Assembly (NCBI RefSeq): GCF_009380155.1
Contig: NZ_WHUV01000004.1
Span: 1-64,000, forward strand
Origin: Pseudomonas piscis
Lineage (GTDB): Bacteria > Pseudomonadota > Gammaproteobacteria > Pseudomonadales > Pseudomonadaceae
Reading direction: 5' to 3'
DNA length: 64,000 nt
Both the position numbers and the translations under genes were made by a program. Shown here piece after piece: positions 27,337 to 35,788 of the stretch. Within the stretch, counting starts at the first letter, position 1. Each line of letters begins with the position of its first letter. Below the pieces are notes generated by a model. The model did no database searches and was not told where the DNA came from. It worked only from the letters and a program-made list of their open reading frames with translations.

Positions 27337-27585
27337 AAAATGCAAAGTATCCTGGCTGACAAAGCCGTCAGCGTATCTGAGTTGAAGAAGAATCCTTCAG
27401 CGGTATTGAACGGCGCTCAAGGTGGCCCGGTGGCTGTGTTGAACCACAACCGGGTCATGGGCTACATGATTCCTGCCGAAGTTTTCGAAGCGTTGATGGA
27501 GCGTTTGGACGATCTGGAACTGGCCGAGATCGTTCGGGCGCGCAGTCAGGAGACTCCCGTCCCGGTCAGTCTGGATGACTTATAA
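27334..27585 (+). CDS. Type II antitoxin, Phd/YefM or RelB-like
   Basis: 83 residues. The N-terminal half is a DNA-binding Phd/YefM-like fold (KAVSVSELKKNPSAVLNGAQGGPVAVLNHN, with GYMIPAEVFEAL) and the acidic C-terminal tail would wrap the toxin. The second in-frame ATG at 27340 is an alternative start. It overlaps the toxin gene by 11 bases. A perfect palindrome spans its start codon, suggesting autoregulation. Confidence 0.87.
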   Translation: MKMQSILADKAVSVSELKKNPSAVLNGAQGGPVAVLNHNRVMGYMIPAEVFEALMERLDDLELAEIVRARSQETPVPVSLDDL

Positions 27586-27856
27586 ACTCGAGTTCCTGCC
27601 TTCGGCGCTCAAGGAGTGGAACAAGCTGGGCCATACGCTTCGCGAGCAATTCAAGAAGAAGCTTGCGCAACGGCTGCAAATGCCCCAAGTCCCAGCAGAT
27701 GCCCTGTACGGTTTACCCGACTGCTACAAGATCAAGCTCAAGGCCTCGGGTTATCGGCTGGTCTATAAGGTTATCGAGCAGCGCGTTGTGGTGGCTGTTG
27801 TCGCAGTTGGTAAGCGCGAGCGCGGGGCTGTTTACGAACAAGCCAGGAAGCGTTGA
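27575..27856 (+). CDS. Type II toxin, RelE/ParE superfamily
   Basis: 93 residues. LEFLPSALKEWNKLGHTLREQFKKKLAQRL is the RelE helical start, and KLKASGYRLVYKVIEQRVVVAVVAVGKRER supplies the Arg/Tyr/Lys-rich beta-sheet used by RelE ribosome-dependent mRNA interferases. The Arg of GYRLVY and the C-terminal GKRE..VY motif are present, so the toxin looks intact. Its start overlaps the antitoxin gene, as usual for coupled pairs. Confidence 0.9.
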   Translation: MTYKLEFLPSALKEWNKLGHTLREQFKKKLAQRLQMPQVPADALYGLPDCYKIKLKASGYRLVYKVIEQRVVVAVVAVGKRERGAVYEQARKR

Positions 27857-27924
27857 CGCACATTCGGAACGTGACCCGGATATTTGTTACAAAACTTGAC
27901 TGAAAATATTCGTTGATGTCATAT

Positions 27925-27944
27925 TGATAGTTAGCAAACTATCA
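27925..27944. promoter_or_regulatory. Palindromic operator upstream of the MarR gene
   Basis: TGATAGTT-AGCA-AACTATCA is a perfect inverted repeat with 8-base arms, 16 bases upstream of the GTG at 27961. Its size, A+T richness and position fit autoregulation by the adjacent MarR protein, which would also control the efflux genes behind it. Binding itself is inferred. Confidence 0.7.
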
Positions 27945-27960
27945 GTATGCGAACAGTCTT

Positions 27961-28416
27961 GTGCCCAATTCCCTTGAATCTCTTCACATGAACATCAGCA
28001 GTGGCATGGTGGTCGCGGCGCGGCATTGGCGTCGGATCTGCCAGAACACCCTGATCAACTTCGGGGTCTCCGAAGCCTGCGCAGTGCCCCTGTTGATGAT
28101 CGGGCGGCTGGGCGAGGGCGTGCGCCAGGTCGCCGTGGCCCAGGCTGCAGGCATGGAAAGCCCGTCCCTGGTGCGCCTGCTGGACCAGCTATGCACCGCC
28201 GGTTATGTCTGCCGCAGCGAAGACCCCCATGACCGCCGGGCCAAGTGCCTGAGCCTGACCGACAGCGGTCGCGAGTTGGTGCAGGCGGTGGAGGGCGAAC
28301 TGGTGCGCCTGCGTCACGAAGTCCTGGCGGGCATCAGTGCCCAGGACCTGGAAGCGGCCTTGCGGGTGATCCAGGCCTTCGAGTCCGCCAACCACTCGCC
28401 GGTGCAGCCATCTTGA
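27961..28416 (+). CDS. MarR-family regulator of the efflux operon
   Basis: 151 residues with a winged helix-turn-helix in the middle (VRQVAVAQAAGMESPSLVR; wing CRSEDPHDRRAKCLSL). The GTG at 27961 gives the usual N-terminal helix (MPNSLESLHMN); an ATG at 27988 is possible. The stop codon overlaps the next gene's TTG start, so regulator and pump are on one message. MarR proteins release DNA on binding small phenolic or other ligands; the ligand here is unknown. Confidence 0.88.
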   Translation: MPNSLESLHMNISSGMVVAARHWRRICQNTLINFGVSEACAVPLLMIGRLGEGVRQVAVAQAAGMESPSLVRLLDQLCTAGYVCRSEDPHDRRAKCLSLTDSGRELVQAVEGELVRLRHEVLAGISAQDLEAALRVIQAFESANHSPVQPS

Positions 28417-30500
28417 AAGGATTTTTTACCGGTGTGCCTCCCGCGCGGGACTGGTTCTACGGCGTGCGCACCTTCGCCGCATCGATGATCGCCCTGTACA
28501 TCGCCATGCTGATGCAGATGCCCCGTCCGTATTGGGCCATGGCCACGGTGTACATCGTCTCCAGCCCGTTCGTCGGCCCTACCAGTTCCAAGGCGCTGTA
28601 CCGCGCTATCGGCACCTTCCTCGGGGCCTCGGCCGCGGTGCTGCTGGTGCCGATGTTCGTGCAGAGCCCCTACCTGCTGGTGGTGATCATCGCCTTGTGG
28701 ACCGGCATCCTGCTGTTCCTGTCCATGCACCTGCGCACGGCCAACAACTACGCGCTGATGCTGGCCGGCTACACCTTGCCGATGATCGCCCTGCCGGTGG
28801 TGGACAACCCCCTGGCCGTGTGGGACGTGGCGGAAGCGCGAACCGAGGAAATCTTCCTCGGCATCATCTGCGCGGCGGTGGTCGGCAGCATGTTCTGGCC
28901 CCGGCGCCTGGCCCCGGTGTTCGTCGGGTCGGCGGGCAAGTGGTTCGCCGATGCCGCGACCTACAGCCGGCGCTTTCTCACCCGCAATGTGCAGCCTGAG
29001 GAGGTCAGTGCCCTGCGCGCCTCGATGGTGGCGACCTTCAACACCCTGGAAATGATGATCGGCCAGTTGCCCCATGAAGGCGCGCGGCCGCAGACGGTGC
29101 GCAACACCAAGGAACTGCGTGGGCGGATGATCCACCTGCTGCCGGTGGTGGACGCCCTGGACGACGCCTTGTCTGCCCTGGAGCGCCGGGCGCCGGAGCT
29201 GGCCGAACGCTTCGCGCCCTTGCTGGCCAAGGCCGACGAGTGGCTGGAAAGTACCGCCCAGGATGCCTCGACGCAGCGCTGGCAAGCCCTGCGCGGCGAG
29301 CTCGAAGCCCTGCAGCCCGATGCCCGGGCTCTGGACGACCGGAGCCAGTTGCTGTTCTCCAATACCCTGTACCGCCTGGGCGAGTGGATCGACCTGTGGC
29401 AGGACTGCCGTAGCCTGCAGCACGCCATCCAGTGCGAAAGCCAGGACACCTGGCGCGCGGTCTACCGCCATTGGCGCCTGGGCCGGCTGACGCCCTTCCT
29501 CGATCGTGGACTGATGCTCTATTCGGCGGGCTCCACGGTGCTGGCGATCATTGTCGCCTCGGTGCTGTGGATCCTCCTGGGCTGGACCGACGGCGGCAGC
29601 GCGGTGATCCTGGCGGCGGTGGCTTGCAGTTTCTTCGCCGCCATGGATGACCCGGCGCCGCAGATCTACCGGTTCTTCTTCTGGACCGCGCTGTCGGTGC
29701 TGTTCGCCAGCCTCTACCTGTTCCTGATCCTGCCCAACCTGCACGATTTCGCCATGCTGGTGCTGGTGTTCGCCGTGCCCTTCATCTGCGTCGGCACCCT
29801 GACCGTGCAGCCCAGGTTCTACCTGGGCATGCTCCTGACCATCGTCAACACTGCGTCCTTCATCAGTATCCAGGGCGCCTACGACGCCGATTTCCTGAAC
29901 TTTTCCAACTCCAACCTGGCAGGCCCCATCGGCTTGCTGTTCGCCTTCATCTGGACCCTGGTCGCCCGGCCGTTCGGTTCGGAACTGGCGGCCAAGCGCC
30001 TGACCCGCTTCAGCTGGCGCGACATCGTCAGCCTCTCGGAGCCTGCGACCCTTGCCGAGCACCGGCACATGGGCGCGCAAATGCTCGACCGGCTGATGCA
30101 GCACCTGCCGCGCCTGGCCATGACTGGCCAGGACACCGGCGTCGCCCTGCGCGAGCTGCGGGTGGCGCTCAACGTGCTGGATCTGCTGGCCTATGCGCCC
30201 CGGGTCCAGGGCGTGGCCCAGGGCCTGTTGCGCCAGGTGGTGGCCGAGGTGGGCGAGTACTTCAAGGCCTGTCTCAAGGCCGGTGAGCGCCTCGAGGCGC
30301 CGAGCCCATTGCTGATGACCCTGGATCGCACCCGCCGGGCCCTGGACAGCCAACGCCTGCAAGGCGACGACGAAACCCGCCGGCACCTGCTGCACGCCCT
30401 CAGCGGCCTGCGCCTGGCGCTGTTGCCGGGCGTCGAGTTCGTGGCCTCGGGCGAACATGAAGCACCCCTTCCCCCTGGCATCGATGGAGCGCCCCTATGA
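28413..30500 (+). CDS. FUSC-family inner membrane efflux protein (AaeB/YccS-like)
   Basis: 695 residues from a TTG start that overlaps the MarR stop (TTGA); no ATG fits, and the protein begins LKGFFTGVPPARDWFYGVRTF as in FUSC proteins. Two blocks of about six transmembrane helices (residues ~20-170 and ~365-525) flank cytoplasmic domains, the AaeB/FUSC layout for aromatic acid efflux. It is followed by DUF1656, HlyD and OMF genes with 4-base overlaps, a complete fusaric-acid/p-hydroxybenzoate-type pump. The substrate is not known. Confidence 0.87.
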   Translation: MKGFFTGVPPARDWFYGVRTFAASMIALYIAMLMQMPRPYWAMATVYIVSSPFVGPTSSKALYRAIGTFLGASAAVLLVPMFVQSPYLLVVIIALWTGILLFLSMHLRTANNYALMLAGYTLPMIALPVVDNPLAVWDVAEARTEEIFLGIICAAVVGSMFWPRRLAPVFVGSAGKWFADAATYSRRFLTRNVQPEEVSALRASMVATFNTLEMMIGQLPHEGARPQTVRNTKELRGRMIHLLPVVDALDDALSALERRAPELAERFAPLLAKADEWLESTAQDASTQRWQALRGELEALQPDARALDDRSQLLFSNTLYRLGEWIDLWQDCRSLQHAIQCESQDTWRAVYRHWRLGRLTPFLDRGLMLYSAGSTVLAIIVASVLWILLGWTDGGSAVILAAVACSFFAAMDDPAPQIYRFFFWTALSVLFASLYLFLILPNLHDFAMLVLVFAVPFICVGTLTVQPRFYLGMLLTIVNTASFISIQGAYDADFLNFSNSNLAGPIGLLFAFIWTLVARPFGSELAAKRLTRFSWRDIVSLSEPATLAEHRHMGAQMLDRLMQHLPRLAMTGQDTGVALRELRVALNVLDLLAYAPRVQGVAQGLLRQVVAEVGEYFKACLKAGERLEAPSPLLMTLDRTRRALDSQRLQGDDETRRHLLHALSGLRLALLPGVEFVASGEHEAPLPPGIDGAPL

Positions 30501-30706
30501 TCGGTGATCTGGATATCAGCGGGGTGTTCCTGCCCACGCTGCTGGTGCTGATGGGCATCACCTATGGTGTGTACCTGCTGGTGCATGGCTTGCTGACACG
30601 CCTGCATTTCTATCGCCTGGTCTGGCACCGGGCACTGTTCAACGTGGGTCTCTACGCCTTGTTGCTAGGCGTCGTCGACTCTCTCAGCCGATACCTGATG
30701 ACATGA
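30497..30706 (+). CDS. DUF1656 (AaeX-like) small membrane protein
   Basis: 69 residues with two transmembrane segments (residues ~10-29 and ~45-62). It begins MIGDLDISGVFLPTLLVLM, as is typical for the small partner encoded between FUSC and HlyD genes in such operons. It overlaps both neighbours by four bases (ATGA at each junction), so expression is coupled. Its biochemical role is unknown; family context places it with the inner-membrane part of the pump. Confidence 0.88.
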   Translation: MIGDLDISGVFLPTLLVLMGITYGVYLLVHGLLTRLHFYRLVWHRALFNVGLYALLLGVVDSLSRYLMT

Positions 30707-31593
30707 AAAAACCTTTATTGACCATCGGTCGTGTGGTCCTGACGTTATTGGTGGTGACCTTCGCGGTCGTGGTGGTCTGGCGCATGGTGATGTACTACAT
30801 GTTCGCGCCCTGGACCCGGGACGGGCATATCCGTGCCGATATCGTGCAGATCGCTCCGGATGTCTCCGGGCTGATCCAGCAGGTAGAGGTCAAGGACAAC
30901 CAGTTGGTCAAGCGTGGCCAGGTGCTGTTCAGCATCGACCAGGACCGCTTCCACCTGGCCCTGCGCCAGGCCCGGGCGAACCTGGCCGACCGCCAGGAAA
31001 CCCTGGCCCAGGCCCAGCGCGAGGCCAAGCGCAACCGCGGCCTGGGCAACCTGGTGCCGCGCGAGCAACTGGAAGAGAGCCAATCCCGCGAGGCCCGGGC
31101 CCAATCGGCCCTGGCCGAGGCCCAGGTGGCGGTGGACAGCGCCCAGCTCAACCTCGACCGCTCGGTGGTGCGCAGCCCGGTGGATGGCTACGTCAACGAC
31201 CGCGCGCCACGGCCCCAGGAATTCGTCACTGCCGGGCGCCCGGTGCTGTCGGTGGTGGACAGCAATTCCTTCCATATCGACGGCTACTTCGAGGAAACCA
31301 AGCTCGACGGCATCCATATCGGCCAGGCCGTGGATATCCGCGTGGTGGGCGACCGTGCGCGCCTGCGCGGGCATGTGGAGAGCATCGTCGCCGGGATCGA
31401 GGACCGTGACCGCAGCAGCGGCAGCAACCTGCTGCCCAACGTCAACCCGGCTTTCAGCTGGGTGCGCCTGGCCCAGCGGATCCCGGTGCGTATCGCCTTC
31501 GACGATGTGCCGGCGGACTTTCGCATGATCGCCGGGCGCACTGCCACGGTGTCGATCATCGATGACCAGGCCAAGCAGGAGCCCGGGCAATGA
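30703..31593 (+). CDS. HlyD/AaeA-like efflux adaptor
   Basis: 296 residues with an N-terminal transmembrane helix (residues ~8-30), a lipoyl half (GHIRADIVQIAPDVSGLIQQ), a short helical hairpin (~85-150), the second lipoyl half (DRSVVRSPVDGYVND) and a beta-barrel end. The length is that of AaeA-type adaptors, shorter than EmrA. It overlaps DUF1656 upstream and the OMF gene downstream by four bases each. It bridges the FUSC protein to the outer membrane channel. Confidence 0.88.
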   Translation: MKKPLLTIGRVVLTLLVVTFAVVVVWRMVMYYMFAPWTRDGHIRADIVQIAPDVSGLIQQVEVKDNQLVKRGQVLFSIDQDRFHLALRQARANLADRQETLAQAQREAKRNRGLGNLVPREQLEESQSREARAQSALAEAQVAVDSAQLNLDRSVVRSPVDGYVNDRAPRPQEFVTAGRPVLSVVDSNSFHIDGYFEETKLDGIHIGQAVDIRVVGDRARLRGHVESIVAGIEDRDRSSGSNLLPNVNPAFSWVRLAQRIPVRIAFDDVPADFRMIAGRTATVSIIDDQAKQEPGQ

Positions 31594-33035
31594 ACCACGG
31601 CGCGCGTTTGGCCCTGCTCGGGTTCGGCTTGCTGCTCTCGGCCTGCCAGGTCGGGCCGGATTACCAGTTGCCCAAGGATGCGGCGCTGCAACGCCCGGAC
31701 CTGCAAGGCGAGTTGGCGGGCAAGGGCGCCAATGTGGTCTCGGCCCCGGTGCCCGGCGATTGGTGGCGCCTGTACCGCGACCCGCGCCTGGATCAGCTGG
31801 TGCAGCAGGCCCTGGCTTCCAGCACCGATTTGCGCGTAGCGGCGGCCAACCTGGCCCGTGCCCGGGCCCAGGTGGACGAAGCCCAGGCCGCCGGTGGCTG
31901 GAGCGGTGGGGTCAAGGCCGGGGTCGAGCGCTTGCAGGAGTCTGGCGAGGCCTTCCTGCTGCCGGAGAAAGTGCCGGTGGCCAACGTCGGCAACCTGTCC
32001 ATCAGCACCTCCTACCAGTTCGACCTGTTCGGCACCCTGCAGCGCGGCATCGAGGCGGCCAAGGCCAATGCCGATGCGACCCAGGCCGCAGCGGACATCG
32101 CCCGCATCACCCTGGTGGCGGATGTGGTGCGGGCCTACACCCAGGTCTGCGCGGCCAACGAAGAACGGGAAATCGCCGAGCACTCCCTGGGCCTGCAAGC
32201 CCAGAGCACCGAGTTGACCCAGCGCCTGCGCGATGCCGGGCGCGGCGACGAAACCCAGGTCACCCGCTCCCAGACCCAGTTCAAGTCCTTGCGGGCCGAG
32301 TTGCCGCGCTACGAAGCGGCGCGCCAGTCGGGGCTGTTCCGCCTGTCGATGCTGCTGGCCAGGCCGGTGGACCAGTTACCGGCCGGCACCGCCAGCTGCG
32401 CCGAGCTGCCGCATATCGCTCAGCTGTTGCCGGTGGGCGATGGCGCTGCGCTGCTCAAGCGCCGTCCCGATGTACGCCAGGCCGAACGTCACCTGGCGGC
32501 GGCCACCGCGCAGATCGGCGTCGCCACCGGGGCCCTGTACCCGGACATCAGCATCGGTGCCACCGTGGGCACCGTGGGTATCCTCGATAACCTGGGCAAG
32601 GCTTCCACCAATCGCTGGGGTTTCGGCCCGGTGATCAGCTGGACGGTGCCGGCCAACGGTGCCCGTGAGCGCATCCGCGAAGCCGAGGCGACGAGCCAGG
32701 CGGCCCTGGCGCATTTTGACGGGGTGGTGCTCAACGCCATTCGCGAAACCCAGACCGGCCTGGCCCAGTACAGTGCCCAGCTGCAACGGCGCGATGCCCT
32801 GGCCGACGCCGAGCAGTCGGCACAGGTGGCGGCGGACCAGACCCACCGCTTCTTCCAGGCCGGACGGGCGTCGTTCCTCGCCGACTTGCAGGCCACTCGT
32901 ACCTACACCGACATGCGCGCCCAGCTGGCGGCGGCCAACACCCAGGTAGCGATGAGCCAGATCGACTTGTTCCTGGCCCTGGGCGGCGGTTGGGAAAGCG
33001 GACGAACGCAAGCTCCGTCAGCCACGAAACCCTGA
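31590..33035 (+). CDS. Outer membrane efflux lipoprotein, OprM/NodT family (FUSC operon)
   Basis: 481 residues with a signal peptide ending in a lipobox (LLLSAC, Cys near residue 19) and the sequence QVGPDYQLP. TolC-fold repeats follow, with RRPDVRQAERHLAAATAQ near residue 295. It is the last gene of the MarR-FUSC-DUF1656-HlyD-OMF operon, whose members all overlap by about four bases. A large inverted repeat starts 13 bases after its stop and may end the transcript. Confidence 0.9.
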   Translation: MNHGARLALLGFGLLLSACQVGPDYQLPKDAALQRPDLQGELAGKGANVVSAPVPGDWWRLYRDPRLDQLVQQALASSTDLRVAAANLARARAQVDEAQAAGGWSGGVKAGVERLQESGEAFLLPEKVPVANVGNLSISTSYQFDLFGTLQRGIEAAKANADATQAAADIARITLVADVVRAYTQVCAANEEREIAEHSLGLQAQSTELTQRLRDAGRGDETQVTRSQTQFKSLRAELPRYEAARQSGLFRLSMLLARPVDQLPAGTASCAELPHIAQLLPVGDGAALLKRRPDVRQAERHLAAATAQIGVATGALYPDISIGATVGTVGILDNLGKASTNRWGFGPVISWTVPANGARERIREAEATSQAALAHFDGVVLNAIRETQTGLAQYSAQLQRRDALADAEQSAQVAADQTHRFFQAGRASFLADLQATRTYTDMRAQLAAANTQVAMSQIDLFLALGGGWESGRTQAPSATKP

Positions 33036-33047
33036 GGCCGTTGCTAT

Positions 33048-33101
33048 GCTTTGATCAGTTGGCAAGACGCCGAGTGCCGGGCGCCTTGCCATGATCAAAG
33101 C
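33048..33101. terminator. Large inverted repeat after the efflux operon
   Basis: GCTTTGATCA at 33048-33057 is repeated inverted as TGATCAAAGC at 33092-33101. Inside, TGGCAAGACGCC pairs with GGCGCCTTGCCA apart from single mismatches, giving a 22-base-arm hairpin with a short loop. It has no T-run, so it may be a bidirectional stability hairpin or terminator, or a protein site, rather than a standard intrinsic terminator. Confidence 0.5.
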
Positions 33102-33125
33102 GTGATGGCCATGGGGATTCCAATA

Positions 33126-33761
33126 ATGAAAAACCCTTATGCTCCGGGCTTCTGGTGCGCGCTCTGCGCCCTGATACTGCTGTCTGCCACCTACTTCTAC
33201 GGGGTCATGCTGGCCCACCAGATCGACAAGGCCATGGTGTTTCTCGACAGCGCCAGTGCGTTGATCGCGGTGATGGCCATTGGCGTGGTGGCGTGGTCCT
33301 CGTTCCAGGGCCAGAAAATCAAGAAGAGGCAGCTCGAGCAGAGCAAGACCCTGGTGGTCATCTGGGACACCAAGGTGGCCCTGCGCCGGGTCGAAACCGT
33401 TTTCGACCGATACTTCTGGGGTAGCTACTGGCAGCCCGGGCGGACCTTCGCCGAGGTCATGGGCGAACTCACCGGCACCCCGCTGGAAAAAAGCCTGGAG
33501 GCGCTGAAGGCGCAGTGCATGCGGCTCGACAAGCAAGCCGACGACGGCCACCACTGGCTGAGCAATGCCCGGGAGCTGTCGGATGTCGCCACGGCCATGG
33601 CCCGCGAGCGCTACCAACTGGATTTCTGCGACCCCCGTGGCGAGTCCCGAGGCAACAGCGCGGTGATCGATCGCGACTTCGAAGTGCTGGTCTACACCTG
33701 GAGCGCCCGGCTCAAGAGCTTCGACCATCAGCTCGATGCCCTCGAGCTCGAATTTTCCTAA
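33126..33761 (+). CDS. Membrane protein of unknown function
   Basis: 211 residues from ATG 33126 (GGGGATT about eight bases upstream); longer in-frame starts run through the upstream hairpin. Two hydrophobic helices at residues ~9-28 and ~41-60 are followed by a basic stretch (QKIKKRQLEQSK) and a soluble helical domain of about 140 residues. I recognise no family motif. The architecture (hairpin in the membrane, cytoplasmic C-terminal domain) gives no function, and neighbours on both sides are unrelated. Confidence 0.7.
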   Translation: MKNPYAPGFWCALCALILLSATYFYGVMLAHQIDKAMVFLDSASALIAVMAIGVVAWSSFQGQKIKKRQLEQSKTLVVIWDTKVALRRVETVFDRYFWGSYWQPGRTFAEVMGELTGTPLEKSLEALKAQCMRLDKQADDGHHWLSNARELSDVATAMARERYQLDFCDPRGESRGNSAVIDRDFEVLVYTWSARLKSFDHQLDALELEFS

Positions 33762-33768
33762 CGGCAAA

Positions 33769-33874
33769 CTCCAAGCCACAAGCCACAAGCCACAAGCCTG
33801 GAGCCAGCGGCCCCTGTCTTTTGCTTTTGCTTTTGCTTTTGCTTGGAGCTTGCGGCTTGCGGCTTGCAGCTGCG
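33769..33874. repeat. Low-complexity inverted/tandem repeat block
   Basis: CTCCAAGC at 33769-33776 is mirrored by GCTTGGAG at 33841-33848. Between and beside these arms run AAGCCAC units (four, from 33773), TTTTGC units (four, about 33817-33842) and GCTTGCG-like units (three to four, about 33848-33874). The block lies between two genes. Similar AAGC-rich extragenic repeats occur in fluorescent pseudomonads, from memory. The spacing is not CRISPR-like. Confidence 0.75.
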
Positions 33875-34003
33875 CCACTGTTGCACTCCGCCCCACCGCC
33901 AATGCTAATCTGCGCCGGTTTCACGCGGAGTCGAGCCGCGACCCATCATGGGTTCAGGGAAGACCAGCACACTTTCAAACTATGGATATCGATCGGGTCA
34001 AAC

Positions 34004-35506
34004 ATGAATAAGTCAGCAGGCGTACTGTTAGGAATCGTCGTCGCAGTGGGTGCAATCAGTGCCGGCGGCGCCTGGTACACCGGCACCAAGCTGGAAGGGG
34101 TTCTGCAGCAGCAGATCGTGGAGAGCAACAAGGAGCTGCAGGCAGCGCTGATCGGCTACGACGCCACGGCGACCCTGGAACTGGTGTCCCTGGAGCGCGG
34201 TGTGTTCAGCAGCAACGCCCGCTATCGCTTGAAGGGCCAGGGCGAGGTGTTTCACGGTGACCTGGAACTGCTGATCGCCGACCACATCGAGCACGGCCCG
34301 CTGCCGTTCTCGCGCCTGGTTCGCTTCAAGTGGCTACCCGTCATGGCTTCCAGTCATTACGAGCTGGTGAACAATTCCCAGACCGACAAATGGTTTGCGG
34401 CCACCAAGGGCGCTGCACCGTTCAGCGGCGTGGTCAATGTCGGTTATGACTTGTCCGCCGAGGGCACCCTGGATTTCGCTCCGATGGAACTGGCCCTGGA
34501 TGAGCTGAACAACCTCAAGTTCTCTGGCCTGAACGCCACCTTCAGCGTCAGCGAAAATCGCCGCAAGGCCAAGGTCGACGGCTATATGGACAGCCTGGAC
34601 CTGTTCCTCAGCTCGCCGGACAAAGCCCCGCTCAAGATGGAAATCAAAGGCTTGACCCTGGCCAGCAACCTGCACAAGAGCAGCTTCGACTACTACCTGG
34701 GCCAGAACACCCTGGAGCTCAGCGGCCTGAAGGCTACTTTCGGCGACAAGCAGTCGGTACTGGCCCTGAAGAACTTCGAACAGAAGACATCCACTGAAGA
34801 AACCGGCAGCAACGTGGCCGGTCGCGCGGATTACCGTGTGGGCGAGATCGCCTTCGATGGCAAGGCCGTGGGTTCCGCCGAGATGCTCTGGAGCATGAAG
34901 GACCTGGACAGCCAGGGCATGCTGGAGCTGGTCCAGGTCTATCAGAACGTCTTGCAGCCGTACCAAAAAACTGCCGCCGAGGCCTCGGCCAAGGGCGAAG
35001 AGGCGCCTGAGCTGCAAATGAGCGAAGCCGAGGAGACCAAGGTCCGTGCGGCGGTGAACAAGGTCCTGGCCGCCAAGCCACAGATCGCCCTGGAAAGCCT
35101 GGCGCTCAAGACCGGCAATGGCGAAAGCCGCTTCAGCCTGAGCCTGGACCTGGCCAAGCCGCAGAGCCTGGAGCTGCCCACCGCAGAATTGGGCAAGCAA
35201 CTGATCAGCCAGCTCGACGCCAAGCTGTCGCTGTCCAAGCCGATGGTGGCGGACCTGGCCGCATTGCAGGCCCAGGCCGAAGGCATGACCGACGCCAAGC
35301 AGATCGCCGAACAGGGCGCGGCCACCGCCGAAATGCTCAGCGCCATGGCCGTTGCCACCCAGCTGGCGAAGCTGGACGGCAACAACGTGGTCTCGGCGCT
35401 GCACTACGCCAACAACGAAGTGAACTTCAATGGCCAGAAGATGACGGTCGAGCAGTTCATCGGCTTCGTCATGAGCAAGGTAGCTGGCGCCGGCGCGCAG
35501 CAGTAA
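34004..35506 (+). CDS. YdgA-like DUF945 protein
   Basis: 500 residues from ATG 34004 (MNKSAGVLLGIVVAVGAISAGGAWYTG), which has an N-terminal signal-anchor helix. The family words are GTKLEGVLQQQIVESNKEL and the terminal KMTVEQFIGFVMSK. The rest is predicted beta/alpha periplasmic protein. The long in-frame extension upstream (to 33515) overlaps another gene and the repeat block and is not coding. E. coli YdgA is an inner-membrane protein of uncertain role; nothing in the neighbourhood refines this. Confidence 0.85.
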   Translation: MNKSAGVLLGIVVAVGAISAGGAWYTGTKLEGVLQQQIVESNKELQAALIGYDATATLELVSLERGVFSSNARYRLKGQGEVFHGDLELLIADHIEHGPLPFSRLVRFKWLPVMASSHYELVNNSQTDKWFAATKGAAPFSGVVNVGYDLSAEGTLDFAPMELALDELNNLKFSGLNATFSVSENRRKAKVDGYMDSLDLFLSSPDKAPLKMEIKGLTLASNLHKSSFDYYLGQNTLELSGLKATFGDKQSVLALKNFEQKTSTEETGSNVAGRADYRVGEIAFDGKAVGSAEMLWSMKDLDSQGMLELVQVYQNVLQPYQKTAAEASAKGEEAPELQMSEAEETKVRAAVNKVLAAKPQIALESLALKTGNGESRFSLSLDLAKPQSLELPTAELGKQLISQLDAKLSLSKPMVADLAALQAQAEGMTDAKQIAEQGAATAEMLSAMAVATQLAKLDGNNVVSALHYANNEVNFNGQKMTVEQFIGFVMSKVAGAGAQQ

Positions 35507-35788
35507 GCGACCGCCGCTCGATCGCCATTGGTGATCGGTTGCATCACCCTCGACGCCCGGTGCCGTGGATGCCACAGCCCGGGCGTCGTGCTGTCCAAGG
35601 CCCCGGTGCACGGGGCTTTGGGGACGTTTTGCCAATCTGATTCTGAATAATTATTGCGTTGCAATTTCTGAACTAACCTACGTGGAAGACTTCTCCCGGA
35701 AAGCTTCGCCGGGTCGCTTGGTCCCGGTCGCCGGGGCGTACAGGCGTGGACGCGGCACTCCGGCCAGCCATGTAAAGGTGCTGACGAA

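Noticed and set aside
33773..33874. Possible CRISPR array
   Set aside because: Units are 6-7 bases in direct tandem without spacers, and no cas gene is nearby; it is a low-complexity extragenic repeat.
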